Notes: a model not told the origin generated them from the sequence alone. Shown: positions 41,732 to 50,743, counted from the first letter of the stretch. The stretch: 64,000 nucleotides of DNA from Ureibacillus chungkukjangi (GCF_003217295.1 NZ_QJTJ01000005.1:62001-126000); one strand, 5' to 3'. Translations and numbers: made by a program.

Positions 41732-43231
41732 ATGAGTACTAGATATGAAAAAACAGACGTTATCTTAATTGGTGCTGGCGTAATGAGTGCGACTTTAGGG
41801 ACAATGCTTAAAGAATTAGCACCTGATTGGGAAATTAAGGTTTTTGAATCACTTGACAAACCAGGTGAGGAAAGTTCTAACGAATGGAATAATGCTGGTA
41901 CAGGGCACGCTGCACTTTGTGAGCTAAACTACACACCACAAAAACCAGATGGTACAGTTGAAATAATAAAAGCAATTGATGTAAATGAACAGTTCCAGCT
42001 TTCAAGACAATTCTGGTCATACCTTGTAAAGAGTAACTTAATCAGTAATCCAGAAGATTTCATTAAAGCAATCCCACATATGAGCTTAGTTATGGGAGAA
42101 GATGATGTAAACTTCTTAAGAAAACGTTTTGAAGCGCTTTCAGCTAGTCCATTATTTAAAGGTATGGAATACACTGAGGACGCAGCAAAACTAAAAGAGT
42201 GGATGCCACTAGTAATGGATGGACGTGAAGGAAACGAACCTCTTGCGGCTACTAAAATCGACAGTGGTACTGATGTAAACTTTGGTGCTTTAACACGTAT
42301 GCTTTTCGAACACTTAGTGAAACAAAACGTTGAAGTTAACTACAAGCATTCAGTTGCTGATATTAAACGTTCAAACGATGGCATGTGGGAAGTAAAAGTG
42401 CATGACTTAGATGGCTGTAAAATGGAGTACCATAAAGCAAAATTTGTCTTTATCGGTGCTGGTGGCGCAAGTCTTCCATTATTACAAGCAACTGGTATTC
42501 CTGAATCAAAACATATCGGTGGTTTCCCTGTAAGTGGTTTATTCATGGTATGTAATAATCAAGAAATCGTAGAACAACATCATGGTAAGGTTTATGGAAA
42601 AGCTAAAGTTGGTGCACCACCGATGTCTGTACCTCACTTAGATACACGCTTTATCGATGGTAAGAAATCATTATTATTTGGACCATTTGCAGGTTTCTCA
42701 CCTAAATTCCTAAAAACTGGTTCTAATATGGATTTAGTTGCTTCAGTTAAACCTAATAATCTGTTAACAATGTTATCTGCTGGTGTTAAGGAAATGTCAT
42801 TGACTAAGTACTTAATTCAACAAGTAATGTTATCAAACGAACAACGCTTAGAAGAGCTACAAGAATTTGTTCCAAACGCTAAACTAGAAGATTGGGAAAT
42901 TATCGTAGCTGGACAACGTGTTCAGGTTATTAAAGATACAGATGCTGGAAAAGGAACACTTCAATTTGGTACTGAAGTAGTAACTGCTGCTGATGGTTCA
43001 GTAGCTGCATTACTTGGAGCATCTCCAGGTGCATCTACAGCTGTAAAAGTAATGTTAGACGTTATGAACAAATGCTTCCCAGATCGCATCAAAGAATGGG
43101 AGCCAAAAATTAAAGAAATGATTCCGTCATACGGTCTAAATTTATCAGATAACGAAAAATTATTTGATGAAATCTCTACTTCAACTTCAGAAGTTCTTGG
43201 ACTAAATGAAAAAGAAGTAGTTCACAACTAA
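41732..43231 (+). CDS. mqo: Malate:quinone oxidoreductase
   Basis: A 499-residue FAD membrane-associated enzyme that oxidises malate to oxaloacetate and passes electrons to quinone, bypassing NAD-dependent malate dehydrogenase. The FAD motif is [14 protein letters not shown]. Characteristic segments are [42 protein letters not shown], and [25 protein letters not shown] (quoted in parts), with [18 protein letters not shown] near the C-terminus. All are close to the Mqo family, and the length matches. It feeds electrons to the menaquinol pool used by the Qox complex encoded earlier in the window. AAGGAAGGTAAT precedes the ATG, and a perfect terminator ends the gene. Confidence 0.97.
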   Translation: MSTRYEKTDVILIGAGVMSATLGTMLKELAPDWEIKVFESLDKPGEESSNEWNNAGTGHAALCELNYTPQKPDGTVEIIKAIDVNEQFQLSRQFWSYLVKSNLISNPEDFIKAIPHMSLVMGEDDVNFLRKRFEALSASPLFKGMEYTEDAAKLKEWMPLVMDGREGNEPLAATKIDSGTDVNFGALTRMLFEHLVKQNVEVNYKHSVADIKRSNDGMWEVKVHDLDGCKMEYHKAKFVFIGAGGASLPLLQATGIPESKHIGGFPVSGLFMVCNNQEIVEQHHGKVYGKAKVGAPPMSVPHLDTRFIDGKKSLLFGPFAGFSPKFLKTGSNMDLVASVKPNNLLTMLSAGVKEMSLTKYLIQQVMLSNEQRLEELQEFVPNAKLEDWEIIVAGQRVQVIKDTDAGKGTLQFGTEVVTAADGSVAALLGASPGASTAVKVMLDVMNKCFPDRIKEWEPKIKEMIPSYGLNLSDNEKLFDEISTSTSEVLGLNEKEVVHN

Positions 43232-43247
43232 TTTTCGATAGATATAG

Positions 43248-43291
43248 AACCATCAATCTGTGAATAATATTGCAGATTGATGGTTTTTTTT
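43248..43291 (+). terminator. Terminator after mqo
   Basis: AACCATCAATCTG (43248-43260) pairs perfectly with CAGATTGATGGTT (43273-43285), followed by TTTTTT. Confidence 0.92.
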
Positions 43292-43405
43292 AGGTCTAAA
43301 CAAAACAATTGAATTGATTTTAATATATAAGTAAATTATTATATAAGAGGTTAATTATATATTGTTTATAACTTGATATATTTACGGTTTAGGAGGAATT
43401 CTGCA

Positions 43406-44701
43406 TTGTTTACAGCTGTTTTAGCAACACTTATTTTTTTAGTTACACTTATTTTCGTTATTTGGCAACCCAGAGGACTTAATATTGGTTGGACTGCGTG
43501 TGCAGGAGCAATTGTTGCACTGGTCGCAGGTGTTGTAGATTTTGGTGATGTGGGGGAAGTAGTAGGAATCACATGGAACGCTACAATCACATTCGTAGCC
43601 ATTATCCTTATTTCATTGATTTTAGATGAAATCGGGTTATTTGAATGGGCGGCATTACATATGGTTAGAGCTGCAAAGGGCAATGGCATTAAAATGTTTG
43701 TATATGTCAGTATTTTAGGGGCAATTGTGGCTGCATTATTTGCAAATGATGGAGCGGCATTAATCTTAACACCAATAGTATTGGCGATGGTTCGTAATTT
43801 GAACTTCCAGGAAAAAATGATTTTCCCATTTATTATGGCAAGTGGGTTTATCGCAGATACTACATCTTTACCGTTTGTAGTTAGTAATTTAGTAAACATC
43901 GTATCTGCAGATTTCTTTAATATTGGATTTTTAGAATATGCAGCAAGAATGCTTCTACCAAATCTCTTTTCACTCGTAGCAACTATTACAGTGCTTTTAA
44001 TTTACTTCAGAAAAAGTATTCCAAAAAATTATGAGCTTTCTAAATTAAGACAGCCTAAAGAAGCTATTAAGGATTTAAAAATGTTTCAGCTATCTTGGTA
44101 TGTCATGGCATTGTTATTAATAGGTTACTTTTCGAGCGAGTTTATGGGAATCCCAGTTTCCTTTGTAGCGGGAATCATTGCAATATTCTTCTTATTGATG
44201 GCTAGAAAAAGCAAAGCTGTAAATACAGCAGAAGTTGTAAAGGGTGCACCATGGAATGTTGTATTTTTCTCAATAGGAATGTATGTAGTTGTGTATGGTC
44301 TTGGCAATGCTTGGTTAACACATTCCTTAGCAGGAGTTATAGAATATTTTGCTGAACAAGGATTGTTTGTAGCAACGCTTGCAATGGGCTTTATAGCTGC
44401 AATTCTTTCCTCTGTCATGAATAATATGCCAACTGTTATGATTGACGCACTAGCAATTGCTGAAACGAACACAACTGGAATTGTAAGAGAAGCTCTAATT
44501 TACGCCAATGTTATCGGCTCTGACTTAGGACCAAAAATTACACCGATAGGTTCTTTAGCTACACTTGTGTGGTTACATGTTCTTTCACAAAAGGGTGTTA
44601 AAATTTCATGGGGTACTTATTTTAAAACGGGAATCATTCTTACAATACCAATTCTATTTATCACATTAGTTGGTCTGTATATAACGCTAATTCTATTCTA
44701 A
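43406..44701 (+). CDS. arsB: Arsenite efflux pump ArsB
   Basis: A 431-residue membrane transporter that extrudes arsenite. TTG 43406 follows TAGGAGGAATTCTGCA; the ATG-like frame from 43373 overlaps this site. About ten to twelve helices are expected. Characteristic segments are [40 protein letters not shown] and [17 protein letters not shown], and the C-terminal [20 protein letters not shown]. All are hallmarks of ArsB/ArsA-type ion transporters. It is the first gene of the arsBCR operon, with a dyad-rich AT region (about 43319-43375) upstream that may hold the ArsR operator. Confidence 0.95.
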   Translation: MFTAVLATLIFLVTLIFVIWQPRGLNIGWTACAGAIVALVAGVVDFGDVGEVVGITWNATITFVAIILISLILDEIGLFEWAALHMVRAAKGNGIKMFVYVSILGAIVAALFANDGAALILTPIVLAMVRNLNFQEKMIFPFIMASGFIADTTSLPFVVSNLVNIVSADFFNIGFLEYAARMLLPNLFSLVATITVLLIYFRKSIPKNYELSKLRQPKEAIKDLKMFQLSWYVMALLLIGYFSSEFMGIPVSFVAGIIAIFFLLMARKSKAVNTAEVVKGAPWNVVFFSIGMYVVVYGLGNAWLTHSLAGVIEYFAEQGLFVATLAMGFIAAILSSVMNNMPTVMIDALAIAETNTTGIVREALIYANVIGSDLGPKITPIGSLATLVWLHVLSQKGVKISWGTYFKTGIILTIPILFITLVGLYITLILF

Positions 44702-44715
44702 AAGGAGCTTTTATC

Positions 44716-45138
44716 ATGTCGAAAAAAACACTATATTTCTTATGTACAGGGAACTCTTGCAGAAGCCAAATGGCAGAAGGCTGGGCAAAAAAGTTACTAC
44801 CAGCTGACGAGTGGGAAGTGAAAAGTGCTGGAATTGAGGCACATGGAGTAAATCCAAATGCAGTGAAAGCAATGAGAGAAATAGAAGTAGATATTTCTTC
44901 ACAGACTTCAGATATTATTGACCTAGCAACATTAAATAACGCAGATTTAGTAGTTACCTTATGTGGGGATGCCAACGATAAATGTCCGGTTACACCACCT
45001 CATGTAAAACGTGAGCATTGGGGATTTGACGACCCTGCAAAAGCACAAGGCTCAGAAGAAGAAAAATGGGCTTTCTTTGAGCGAGTTCGTGATGAAATAG
45101 GCGAGAGAATCGAACGTTTTTCAAAAACAGGAAAATGA
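44716..45138 (+). CDS. arsC: Arsenate reductase, thioredoxin-coupled type
   Basis: A 140-residue enzyme reducing arsenate to arsenite for export by ArsB. The low-molecular-weight-phosphatase P-loop is [10 protein letters not shown], with the nucleophilic Cys10 and Cys15; the redox relay cysteines Cys83 and Cys90 are in [10 protein letters not shown]. That arrangement identifies the thioredoxin-linked class of Gram-positive bacteria. The length is almost identical to Bacillus subtilis ArsC. Neighbours are arsB (14 bases upstream) and arsR (38 bases downstream). AAAAGGAGC precedes the ATG. Confidence 0.97.
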   Translation: MSKKTLYFLCTGNSCRSQMAEGWAKKLLPADEWEVKSAGIEAHGVNPNAVKAMREIEVDISSQTSDIIDLATLNNADLVVTLCGDANDKCPVTPPHVKREHWGFDDPAKAQGSEEEKWAFFERVRDEIGERIERFSKTGK

Positions 45139-45176
45139 TTTATATGTAGTTAAAGAATATAAAACGGGGTGAACGT

Positions 45177-45482
45177 ATGGACCTTCAATTACTGGAAAAA
45201 CAACTTAAGGCAGTATCAGATACCAATCGTTTAACTCTTCTAAGCTGCTTAAAATCTGGAGAGGTTTGTGTATGCGATTTTGTAGATGTGTTAGGAATTT
45301 CTCAGCCAGCAGTCAGTCAGCACCTAAAGAAATTAGAGGAAGCCGGCATTATTACTGCACGCAAGCTTGGAACCTGGAAGCATTATAGAATTGTTGAAAA
45401 TCCATCTCCAATTATCAAAACTGTATTAGATCAATTAGAAGAACGCGAACTATGTAATTGTAGACCAAGTTCTTCGTGTTAG
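45177..45482 (+). CDS. arsR: ArsR-family transcriptional regulator
   Basis: A 101-residue repressor. The metal-binding motif GEVCVCDFVDVLG is at helix alpha-3, with both Cys as in ArsR proteins; a third thiol may come from the C-terminal CNCRPSSSC. The winged helix-turn-helix ISQPAVSQHLKKLEEAG follows. It should repress the ars operon until As(III) binds. It lies last in the operon instead of first, so it has no independent promoter in view. A perfect terminator follows. A CGGGGTGAACGT ribosome binding site precedes the ATG. Confidence 0.95.
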   Translation: MDLQLLEKQLKAVSDTNRLTLLSCLKSGEVCVCDFVDVLGISQPAVSQHLKKLEEAGIITARKLGTWKHYRIVENPSPIIKTVLDQLEERELCNCRPSSSC

Positions 45483-45498
45483 GTAAATATATAATTAT

Positions 45499-45544
45499 AG
45501 CCGATTTTGTATCGACAAGAGTTGATACAAAATCGGCTTTTTTA
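45499..45544. terminator. Terminator of the ars operon
   Basis: AGCCGATTTTGTATC (45499-45513) pairs perfectly with GATACAAAATCGGCT (45524-45538), followed by TTTTTTAATT. It could also serve the convergent minus-strand gene. Confidence 0.92.
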
Positions 45545-45601
45545 ATTGTAGGGGAGAGTTAATTGCTTTTATGTGTTATTTTGGGATTTAATTGCTTAAA
45601 C

Positions 45602-45663
45602 TAGCCACTTTTTGTCGAATTCCAGCCACTTTCTTCAATAATCTAGCTACTTCAAAAAATCTA
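45602..45663. repeat. Three 21-bp-spaced AGCCACTT copies
   Basis: AGCCACTT at 45603 and 45624 and AGCTACTT at 45645 recur at a 21-bp period, each in a slightly different context. It is a short decayed direct repeat in an intergenic region. No function is evident. Confidence 0.55.
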
Positions 45664-45680
45664 TACCTGCTAACACATTT

Positions 45681-46685
45681 TTAAGCTTCTTCCTCAAAAT
45701 ATATCTTATAATATTTACGATTCGTCGCCTCGTCGTAGCCAATTTCGATTAACTCATCAACCTGTTCGATGTTTTGGACATTTACTTGGATTTCGATATT
45801 GGAATCTAGCTTGATTTTACGTTTATAAGTTTTTTCAGCCTTTTCAATAGCAAATTCAGAGATTACCGTTTCATATGGCTTTACCGAATTGACGATGATA
45901 TCCTTTTGTGTTGAGTCAGCCTTTTTGAAAACCGAATCTATATAATTGTCGACGTGGAATTCTTCTTCGTTTCTAAAATAATCGAGAGTTTTATTTAATA
46001 GGCCTAGTTTTTCAGTGTTTGTAAAGCTTTCTTCCTTTAAAATATACTTCTTGCACTCTGTCAAAGCTAAATTAGTTTTATGATAATCCTCATCTGCTAC
46101 TTTAATCTTTAAGAAGCGTTCTTGCCAGTAGACAACATCTTCTTTTCTTTTTGTTTTAATAAATACAGCTGGCTTCTCGTCAGGGCCCATGTCAACTATG
46201 ACAGCTACATTATTAATTTTCTTTACGTTAATCCCATCAATACCATTAACAACCATTTTATTTTCATCGTTTTTAACGTCTAAAAAGATTTCCTTTTCAT
46301 CGATTTTAACAATCGATAGGGCGTTTTTTGTTTCGTTGTTCCAAATGCAATTGTTGAACAAGCCGATAAACAATTCACCGTTTTTAATATTTGGATGCTG
46401 GGATGCACTATGTAAATGCTTTGCGATATTATTAGATTGTTCTAGGAAGCTAGTATTATCATTAAATATCTTTTTTGCGTAAGTATAGATTTCGTTTAAA
46501 TTGACATCTGTTTCATGGAAAAATTCGTATTGCTGGTCTAAGTCGATTTTGTTAAATGCTAGTTGTGTAAAGGCTGCTTCCAGCAAGACTTCTGGCTGGG
46601 GAAAGGCTTCTTCACCCAAAATTAATGTATCACTTACATAATGTAGGATGTACTGCGTTAACTTACTTTCACTTACTTCTAACAC
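45681..46685 (-). CDS. Nucleoid-associated protein of the NdpA/YejK (NA37) family
   Basis: A 334-residue protein whose middle segment, NGELFIGLFNNCIWNNETKNA (split here into its halves NGELFIGLFN and NCIWNNETKN), followed by LSIVKIDEKEIFLDVK and VDMGPDEKPAVFIKTKRKEDVV, matches the pattern of the 37-kDa nucleoid-associated family. These proteins bind DNA and have been linked to nucleoid structure and phage-related loci. The N-terminus starts at a GTG with GAAGGTGAATAAGA upstream. The C-terminus is mixed and ends KIYFEEEA. It is monocistronic. The assignment is made from the domain pattern without a search. Confidence 0.68.
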   Translation of the reverse strand: MLEVSESKLTQYILHYVSDTLILGEEAFPQPEVLLEAAFTQLAFNKIDLDQQYEFFHETDVNLNEIYTYAKKIFNDNTSFLEQSNNIAKHLHSASQHPNIKNGELFIGLFNNCIWNNETKNALSIVKIDEKEIFLDVKNDENKMVVNGIDGINVKKINNVAVIVDMGPDEKPAVFIKTKRKEDVVYWQERFLKIKVADEDYHKTNLALTECKKYILKEESFTNTEKLGLLNKTLDYFRNEEEFHVDNYIDSVFKKADSTQKDIIVNSVKPYETVISEFAIEKAEKTYKRKIKLDSNIEIQVNVQNIEQVDELIEIGYDEATNRKYYKIYFEEEA

Positions 46686-46858
46686 TCTTATTCACCTTCT
46701 AAATTAAAATCTCTAGAGAATATACCATAACATATACCTTTAATATTTTCATAGCTTTTCATAAAGCTAATAATTGCCAACGATAAATCAGCATTTTAAA
46801 CTATACGTTCATTTTAAAATACTATATAATTATTTATAGAATACAAGTGATTCAAAAT

Positions 46859-46920
46859 AAAAAACCGTTTTCCGTTAGGTGTTTGGCTACACTTAACATA
46901 GGAAAACGGTTTTTTATTTT
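46859..46920 (-). terminator. Terminator after the methyltransferase gene
   Basis: AAAAAACCGTTTTCC (46859-46873) pairs with GGAAAACGGTTTTTT (46901-46915). An inner pair (GTTAGGTGT/ACACTTAAC) extends it into a long hairpin, with A/T runs suited to termination on either strand. Confidence 0.88.
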
Positions 46921-47532
46921 TTACGCTAGAGATAAACGATAGATTAAAAATCTTTCGTAAGTGTTTTTGCCATAAAGCTTTGGAAGCGGCACTTCTTTTA
47001 TCAATTCAAATGAGGTATGCTGCTCTAAATAATATCTGTAATCATCAGAAGCATAATAAAAGATTAAATCAATTTCTCGTTTATTGATCTCAACCGATAA
47101 TAAAATATTGTTTAAGACCTTCATAAAAATTTGTACAGAGAAGGGATTAAAGAAATAAAATCGATTATCGGCATTTTGGATTTTATAATCTTCTGCTAAG
47201 CAATTGTGGAATTGAATTGTTTCTGGATTCCTATTTGTTATTTTTAAGTAGCTATCTCGATTTTTTATAGCTTCATCAAGAAAGGCTTTGTTCATTTCAA
47301 TTCCTACTATAGGAACTTTGAATTTGTAATTTAGATAAATGTTCAACCGTCCTTTGCCACAGCCAAAATCAACAATATAATCACTTGACTGAACCTCATA
47401 GTGCTTAAATAGCTCATCTAAAGCAGCATAAGGAGTAGGCTCATAAGGATGGTAGTGGAGTGAATGATTGACCTCTCCTTTAGTTCCTTTAGTATTTATA
47501 TTTAATAATTTTTCATAATAGTCTTCCTTCAC
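46921..47532 (-). CDS. Class I SAM-dependent methyltransferase
   Basis: A 203-residue enzyme that transfers a methyl group from S-adenosylmethionine. Motif I is YIVDFGCGKGRLNIYLNY, with the GxGxG-type loop, and the acidic residue of VPIVGIEMN ends strand 2. The FNPFSVQIFMKVL segment is the post-I/II region. The substrate is unidentified. It is the last gene of a three-gene operon (DUF3219-like, LLM oxidoreductase, methyltransferase), 35 bases after the previous stop. The GTG start has only a distant GGAG. Confidence 0.82.
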   Translation of the reverse strand: MKEDYYEKLLNINTKGTKGEVNHSLHYHPYEPTPYAALDELFKHYEVQSSDYIVDFGCGKGRLNIYLNYKFKVPIVGIEMNKAFLDEAIKNRDSYLKITNRNPETIQFHNCLAEDYKIQNADNRFYFFNPFSVQIFMKVLNNILLSVEINKREIDLIFYYASDDYRYYLEQHTSFELIKEVPLPKLYGKNTYERFLIYRLSLA

Positions 47533-47567
47533 AGCTGTATATCTCCAATCAGTGCCTCTATTATTAA

Positions 47568-48566
47568 CTAATAACCTAAAATTTCTTCTGCTAAAAGTTT
47601 ATAGGATTCCATACGTTCATTTGGGGAGTGAGTGATTGTAAGAATCATAAATTCCTCAACATTATATTTAGCTTGTAATTCAGCTAAATTATTTTTAACC
47701 TCTTGTGGGTTACCAATAATCATTTTTTGCTTTACAGTGTTAAAATGGTCTTTTTCTTTATCGGTTAATTCGATTGCCTTTGCTTCTTCAATGGAAGGAA
47801 CTCTTTGACCTTTTCCTCGGTTCTGAAGTATTTGCCAAATAATTGAGCTCCAGGCGATTTCCTCAGCTCTTTCACCAGTAGCTGCACATATTACAGGGAC
47901 TGTTAGTAAAACTTTAGGAGCCTCTCCAAATTGATTGGACTTAAAGGTTTTACAATACTCTTCAATTATCAAATTAGCATCTACATCACTCATAAATTGT
48001 CCAAAGGCATAGGGTAAGCCATTTTTAGCAGCGAGTTGAGCACTTTTTGCACTAGTCCCCAGCATCCAAGGGATAGGTGTTTTTTGTGGGACAGGAGAAG
48101 CTTTAATTTTAGAGAATTGATGATCTTCAGGAAAGTCGTTCTTGAGAAAATGCAGTAATTCATCAACTAGGTCTGCCATCTTAAATACCTGCTGCAAAAA
48201 GTTATCCGACAAAGCATTTGTTGCTTCAGCAGAGCCACCTGGTGAACGTCCAATTCCTATATCAACTCGATCTGGAAAAAGGGTAGCTAACATATTATAA
48301 GTTTCAGCAATCTTATAGGGTTTGTAATGGGGGAGTAAAACAGCACCACAACCTATACGAATATTTTTCGTTTTTCCTCCTATTAAGCCTAGCATTACTT
48401 CAGGGGCTGAGCATGCCAATCCTGGTAAATCGTGATGCTCGGCAATCCAGTATCTTGTATAGCCAAATTTGTCGCAAGCTTCGGCAAGCTTGAGTGATTC
48501 AGTTAATGCATCACCTGCAGTTTGGTTAGAAGAGATTGGGGACTGATCTAATATACTTAGCTTCAT
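47568..48566 (-). CDS. LLM-class (luciferase-like) flavin-dependent monooxygenase
   Basis: A 332-residue enzyme of the bacterial luciferase superfamily. The N-terminal signature MKLSILDQSPISSNQTAGDA and GYTRYWIAEHHDLPGLACSA are typical of the Bacillus members of this family. FPDRVDIGIGRSPGGSA and MLGTSAKSAQLAAKNGLPYA are further FMN-linked segments. It should use reduced flavin and oxygen to oxidise an unknown substrate. It is in an operon with the DUF3219-like gene (17 bases upstream) and the methyltransferase. GAGGTGCACTCAC precedes the ATG. Confidence 0.9.
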   Translation of the reverse strand: MKLSILDQSPISSNQTAGDALTESLKLAEACDKFGYTRYWIAEHHDLPGLACSAPEVMLGLIGGKTKNIRIGCGAVLLPHYKPYKIAETYNMLATLFPDRVDIGIGRSPGGSAEATNALSDNFLQQVFKMADLVDELLHFLKNDFPEDHQFSKIKASPVPQKTPIPWMLGTSAKSAQLAAKNGLPYAFGQFMSDVDANLIIEEYCKTFKSNQFGEAPKVLLTVPVICAATGERAEEIAWSSIIWQILQNRGKGQRVPSIEEAKAIELTDKEKDHFNTVKQKMIIGNPQEVKNNLAELQAKYNVEEFMILTITHSPNERMESYKLLAEEILGY

Positions 48567-48583
48567 GTGAGTGCACCTCTTTC

Positions 48584-48868
48584 TTATTCCTTCACTTCTA
48601 GTAAAGACACATGATAATCTCCAACCTGCCCGTTTTCATAAAGATTTGTAATAGAAGTTGAGTATTCTTGAATTGCTCCTTTAAATGATAAGCCCTTTTC
48701 AGGAACACTAATATTAAAGATTCCTTCATATAAAAGGGTTGAGATGTCATGATAATCCTCACTTGTCACTTTAAAATCGATAATTATTTTATGTAAACCA
48801 GATATAGTTACTTCTTCATATTTCTCTATTCCGATAACCGTATCATTTAATGTAATTTTATTAACCAA
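48584..48868 (-). CDS. DUF3219-like (YkvR-type) protein
   Basis: A 94-residue protein that resembles the DUF3219/YkvR family as I recall it: IDFKVTSEDYHDISTLLYEG, FNISVPEKGLSFKGAIQEYS, and TSITNLYENGQVGDYHVSLLE. It is compact and beta-rich, with no signal peptide. No biochemical function is known to me. The TTG start follows AGGAGGC at about 9 bases. It begins the operon with the LLM oxidoreductase and methyltransferase, and its upstream gap is shared with the divergent coat gene at 49229. Confidence 0.7.
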   Translation of the reverse strand: MVNKITLNDTVIGIEKYEEVTISGLHKIIIDFKVTSEDYHDISTLLYEGIFNISVPEKGLSFKGAIQEYSTSITNLYENGQVGDYHVSLLEVKE

Positions 48869-49045
48869 AAAAATGCCTCCTTTAGAAAATAATATAGAGA
48901 ATCATATCACTGTATGAAATGGTAGAGCAAATTAAAGGGATTGTTAGAAACTAGACTTCTGTCATAAAAATTAGAGATAAATGTCCTTATTGTAAACATT
49001 CAATATCAAATCTATAGCATTTGCCATATCCCGGTTAAATTACTC

Positions 49046-49100
49046 TAATAGCCTAGTGATTTACCTTACTATCCTTTGCTATTCAAAAAATAGGCTATTA
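49046..49100. repeat. Perfect 10-bp inverted repeat in the divergent gap
   Basis: TAATAGCCTA (49046-49055) and TAGGCTATTA (49091-49100) are separated by 35 bases. It lies in the 360-bp gap between the minus-strand DUF3219-like gene and the coat operon. A hairpin or operator are both possible. The rest of the gap is AT-rich and I see no ORF. Confidence 0.5.
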
Positions 49101-49141
49101 AAAACTTTATAGAAAATTTTAATAATGATGATATTCAACTA

Positions 49142-49169
49142 TACCAACTATTTAAATATCCATATTCTA
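49142..49169 (+). promoter_or_regulatory. SigK-like promoter for the coat protein operon
   Basis: CATATTCTA (49161-49169) matches the SigK -10 consensus CATANNNTA exactly. TACC (49142-49145) stands 15 bases upstream at the -35 position (consensus mACm, usually 16 bases). The distance to the ATG at 49229 is about 60 bp. Late mother-cell expression suits a CotX-type gene. Confidence 0.5.
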
Positions 49170-49228
49170 TTAATGTCAAGTTGATAATAGGTTACAGCTT
49201 GAATCTACCAGGAAAGGAGGAGACATAA

Positions 49229-49801
49229 ATGGGACGTTGGAATTGTACAAAGTGTAATCAAAAAAATTCAAAGAGAAAAATGAATTGTAAGCACTGCTAT
49301 ACTCCTTGTGGATCAATGGAGGAGGAAAGTGTGATGGCTATGGAAACTGAATCTGTGATGGTAATGGAATCAGTAATGGCTATGGACAATAGACAGGTAA
49401 GGTATATGAGAGATAACAATAGTGAGGATGCTTTAGTTGACCAAGGGTATGATCAAATCTTTTTAATGGAACAAGAATCAGATGAATTAATTTGGATTAA
49501 AGATTCTTGCAATGTTAATGTAAGCACTACTGATACTCAGGGTGCTGTTTCTCTTCAAGTAGGATTACAGCTTGCTATTGCCTTAGTAATTAGCATTTCT
49601 CTTGGAGATTCAGAACAAGGCCGTGCAGTAGCTCAAGAAATCTTCCAAAAATTTGATGACGAGCAATCAAACAAACAAAGAATTTATATTGAAAACAGTA
49701 AAGATGTTGATATTCACACAACAGATACTGATTTATCACTGAACATTCAGGCTTTATTAGATGTACTACTTACATTAGTAGTGAGAATTGATGTACTTTA
49801 A
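49229..49801 (+). CDS. Spore coat protein: RanBP2-type zinc finger fused to CotX-like domains
   Basis: A 190-residue protein. Residues 4-23, W-x-C-x2-C-x3-N-x6-C-x2-C (Trp4, Cys6, Cys9, Asn13, Cys20, Cys23), fit the RanBP2-type zinc-finger consensus exactly. A Met/Glu-rich, low-complexity linker (about residues 29-55) follows. Two CotX-type repeats come next: IKDSCNVNVSTTDTQGAVSL with a hydrophobic segment, and IENSKDVDIHTTDTDLSLNI with a second one. These resemble the Coat_X domain found in insoluble outer-crust/coat proteins. The finger may attach the coat protein to a nucleic acid or another coat protein. GGAAAGGAGGAGACATAA precedes the ATG. It forms an operon with the second CotX gene 26 bases downstream. 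Confidence 0.85.
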   Translation: MGRWNCTKCNQKNSKRKMNCKHCYTPCGSMEEESVMAMETESVMVMESVMAMDNRQVRYMRDNNSEDALVDQGYDQIFLMEQESDELIWIKDSCNVNVSTTDTQGAVSLQVGLQLAIALVISISLGDSEQGRAVAQEIFQKFDDEQSNKQRIYIENSKDVDIHTTDTDLSLNIQALLDVLLTLVVRIDVL

Positions 49802-49827
49802 TTTCATATAAAAAGGAGGGGAATATA

Positions 49828-50253
49828 ATGGCAGAAACTAAGTGGAGAGCTTTAGACCATTGTGACGACCACAAAAATGATGCAGATGTTGATCAAGAGA
49901 ATACACAAAAACAAATAACAAAGCAAGAATCCAACGAATGGATTATTGTTAGGGATTCTGAAGGTGTTGAAGTAACAACTACAGATACGCAAGTTGCTTT
50001 AAATCTACAACTAGGTATTCAAGCAGCGATCGTCGCAGTTATCAGTATAACTATTGGTGATAACGATCAAGGGAATAACGTGGCTCAAGACTTAAAACAG
50101 TTTATGAAAACTAAACAGAGTAATAGGCAAAAAACAATTATTGAAGGCAGCAAACACGTCAAGGTAAAAACAACTGATACTGACATAGCTGTAAATATTC
50201 AAGCACTACTTCAAATCCTAGTTGCTATTGTAGCTAGATTAGATGTGTTATAG
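49828..50253 (+). CDS. Spore coat protein X/V family protein
   Basis: A 141-residue coat protein without the zinc finger. The N-terminal 30 residues are acidic/basic and Asp/His-rich (ALDHCDDHKNDADVDQ). It carries the same two CotX repeats as its neighbour: VRDSEGVEVTTTDTQVALNL and IEGSKHVKVKTTDTDIAVNI, each followed by a hydrophobic amphipathic stretch (AAIVAVISITIGDND; LLQILVAIVARLDVL). CotX proteins form insoluble crust or coat layers in Bacillus spores. AAAAGGAGGGG precedes the ATG. It should be cotranscribed from the SigK-like promoter at 49142. A perfect terminator follows. Confidence 0.88.
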   Translation: MAETKWRALDHCDDHKNDADVDQENTQKQITKQESNEWIIVRDSEGVEVTTTDTQVALNLQLGIQAAIVAVISITIGDNDQGNNVAQDLKQFMKTKQSNRQKTIIEGSKHVKVKTTDTDIAVNIQALLQILVAIVARLDVL

Positions 50254-50298
50254 GAATTGAATATAATATTGTAGTTCTTTGAAACATTTTAAAAAAAG

Positions 50299-50348
50299 TA
50301 TTCCACGCAACGTTAATGAAACCCATATGTTGCGTGGAATATTCTTTT
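50299..50348 (+). terminator. Terminator of the coat operon
   Basis: TATTCCACGCAAC (50299-50311) pairs with GTTGCGTGGAATA (50329-50341), followed by TTCTTTTA. Confidence 0.85.
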
Positions 50349-50502
50349 ACAGAACAATTTGTTTAATGTCATCATTCATTTCGAATTATTTATTAGGTGG
50401 TAAATTATTAGTTTTTTGTGTATAAGAATACAAAAATCCATCCGTTTCTATCTGGTTTGCATATACTGATAAAAAACGGGAAATTCGAAAAGGAGTGATC
50501 AT

Positions 50503-50703
50503 ATGAGTGAAAATCCAAAGGCTATCCCGAATAAGGTTGTTGACTTACTTGTAAGTGAAGTATTACGAAAAAACAACGTTAATATTGATAGTGCCAAGTC
50601 TAACTTAAATGACGAACAAAAAAAAGCAATTAAAGACTTAGTAGAGGAATTAAAAACGCAAGTAGACTCATTTGTAAATCAATCACCAGATAAAAAGGAA
50701 TAA
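50503..50703 (+). CDS. Small hypothetical helical protein, possibly sporulation-related
   Basis: A 66-residue soluble protein, ATG preceded by AAAAGGAGTGATC. The sequence NKVVDLLVSEVLRKNNVNID, NLNDEQKKAIKDLVEELKTQ is amphipathic helical throughout, with charged termini. It is not a known SASP, as the SASP alpha/beta signature is missing. It sits directly after the two CotX genes and a perfect terminator, and it has its own. A CATATACT element about 40 bases upstream resembles a sporulation -10, but there is no matching -35, so expression during sporulation is only a guess. Confidence 0.65.
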   Translation: MSENPKAIPNKVVDLLVSEVLRKNNVNIDSAKSNLNDEQKKAIKDLVEELKTQVDSFVNQSPDKKE

Positions 50704-50711
50704 GGACTACT

Positions 50712-50743
50712 AAAACGCCTCGAGAATGAGGCGTTTTTTTTTT
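50712..50743 (+). terminator. Terminator after the 66-residue gene
   Basis: AAAACGCCTC (50712-50721) pairs with GAGGCGTTTT (50728-50737), followed by a run of ten T. Confidence 0.93.

Noticed and set aside
43366-43899. 177-residue minus-strand frame antisense to arsB
   Set aside because: Its composition (Ile/Ala/Asn/Thr-rich) is what the reverse complement of a membrane protein gives. No ribosome binding site was seen.
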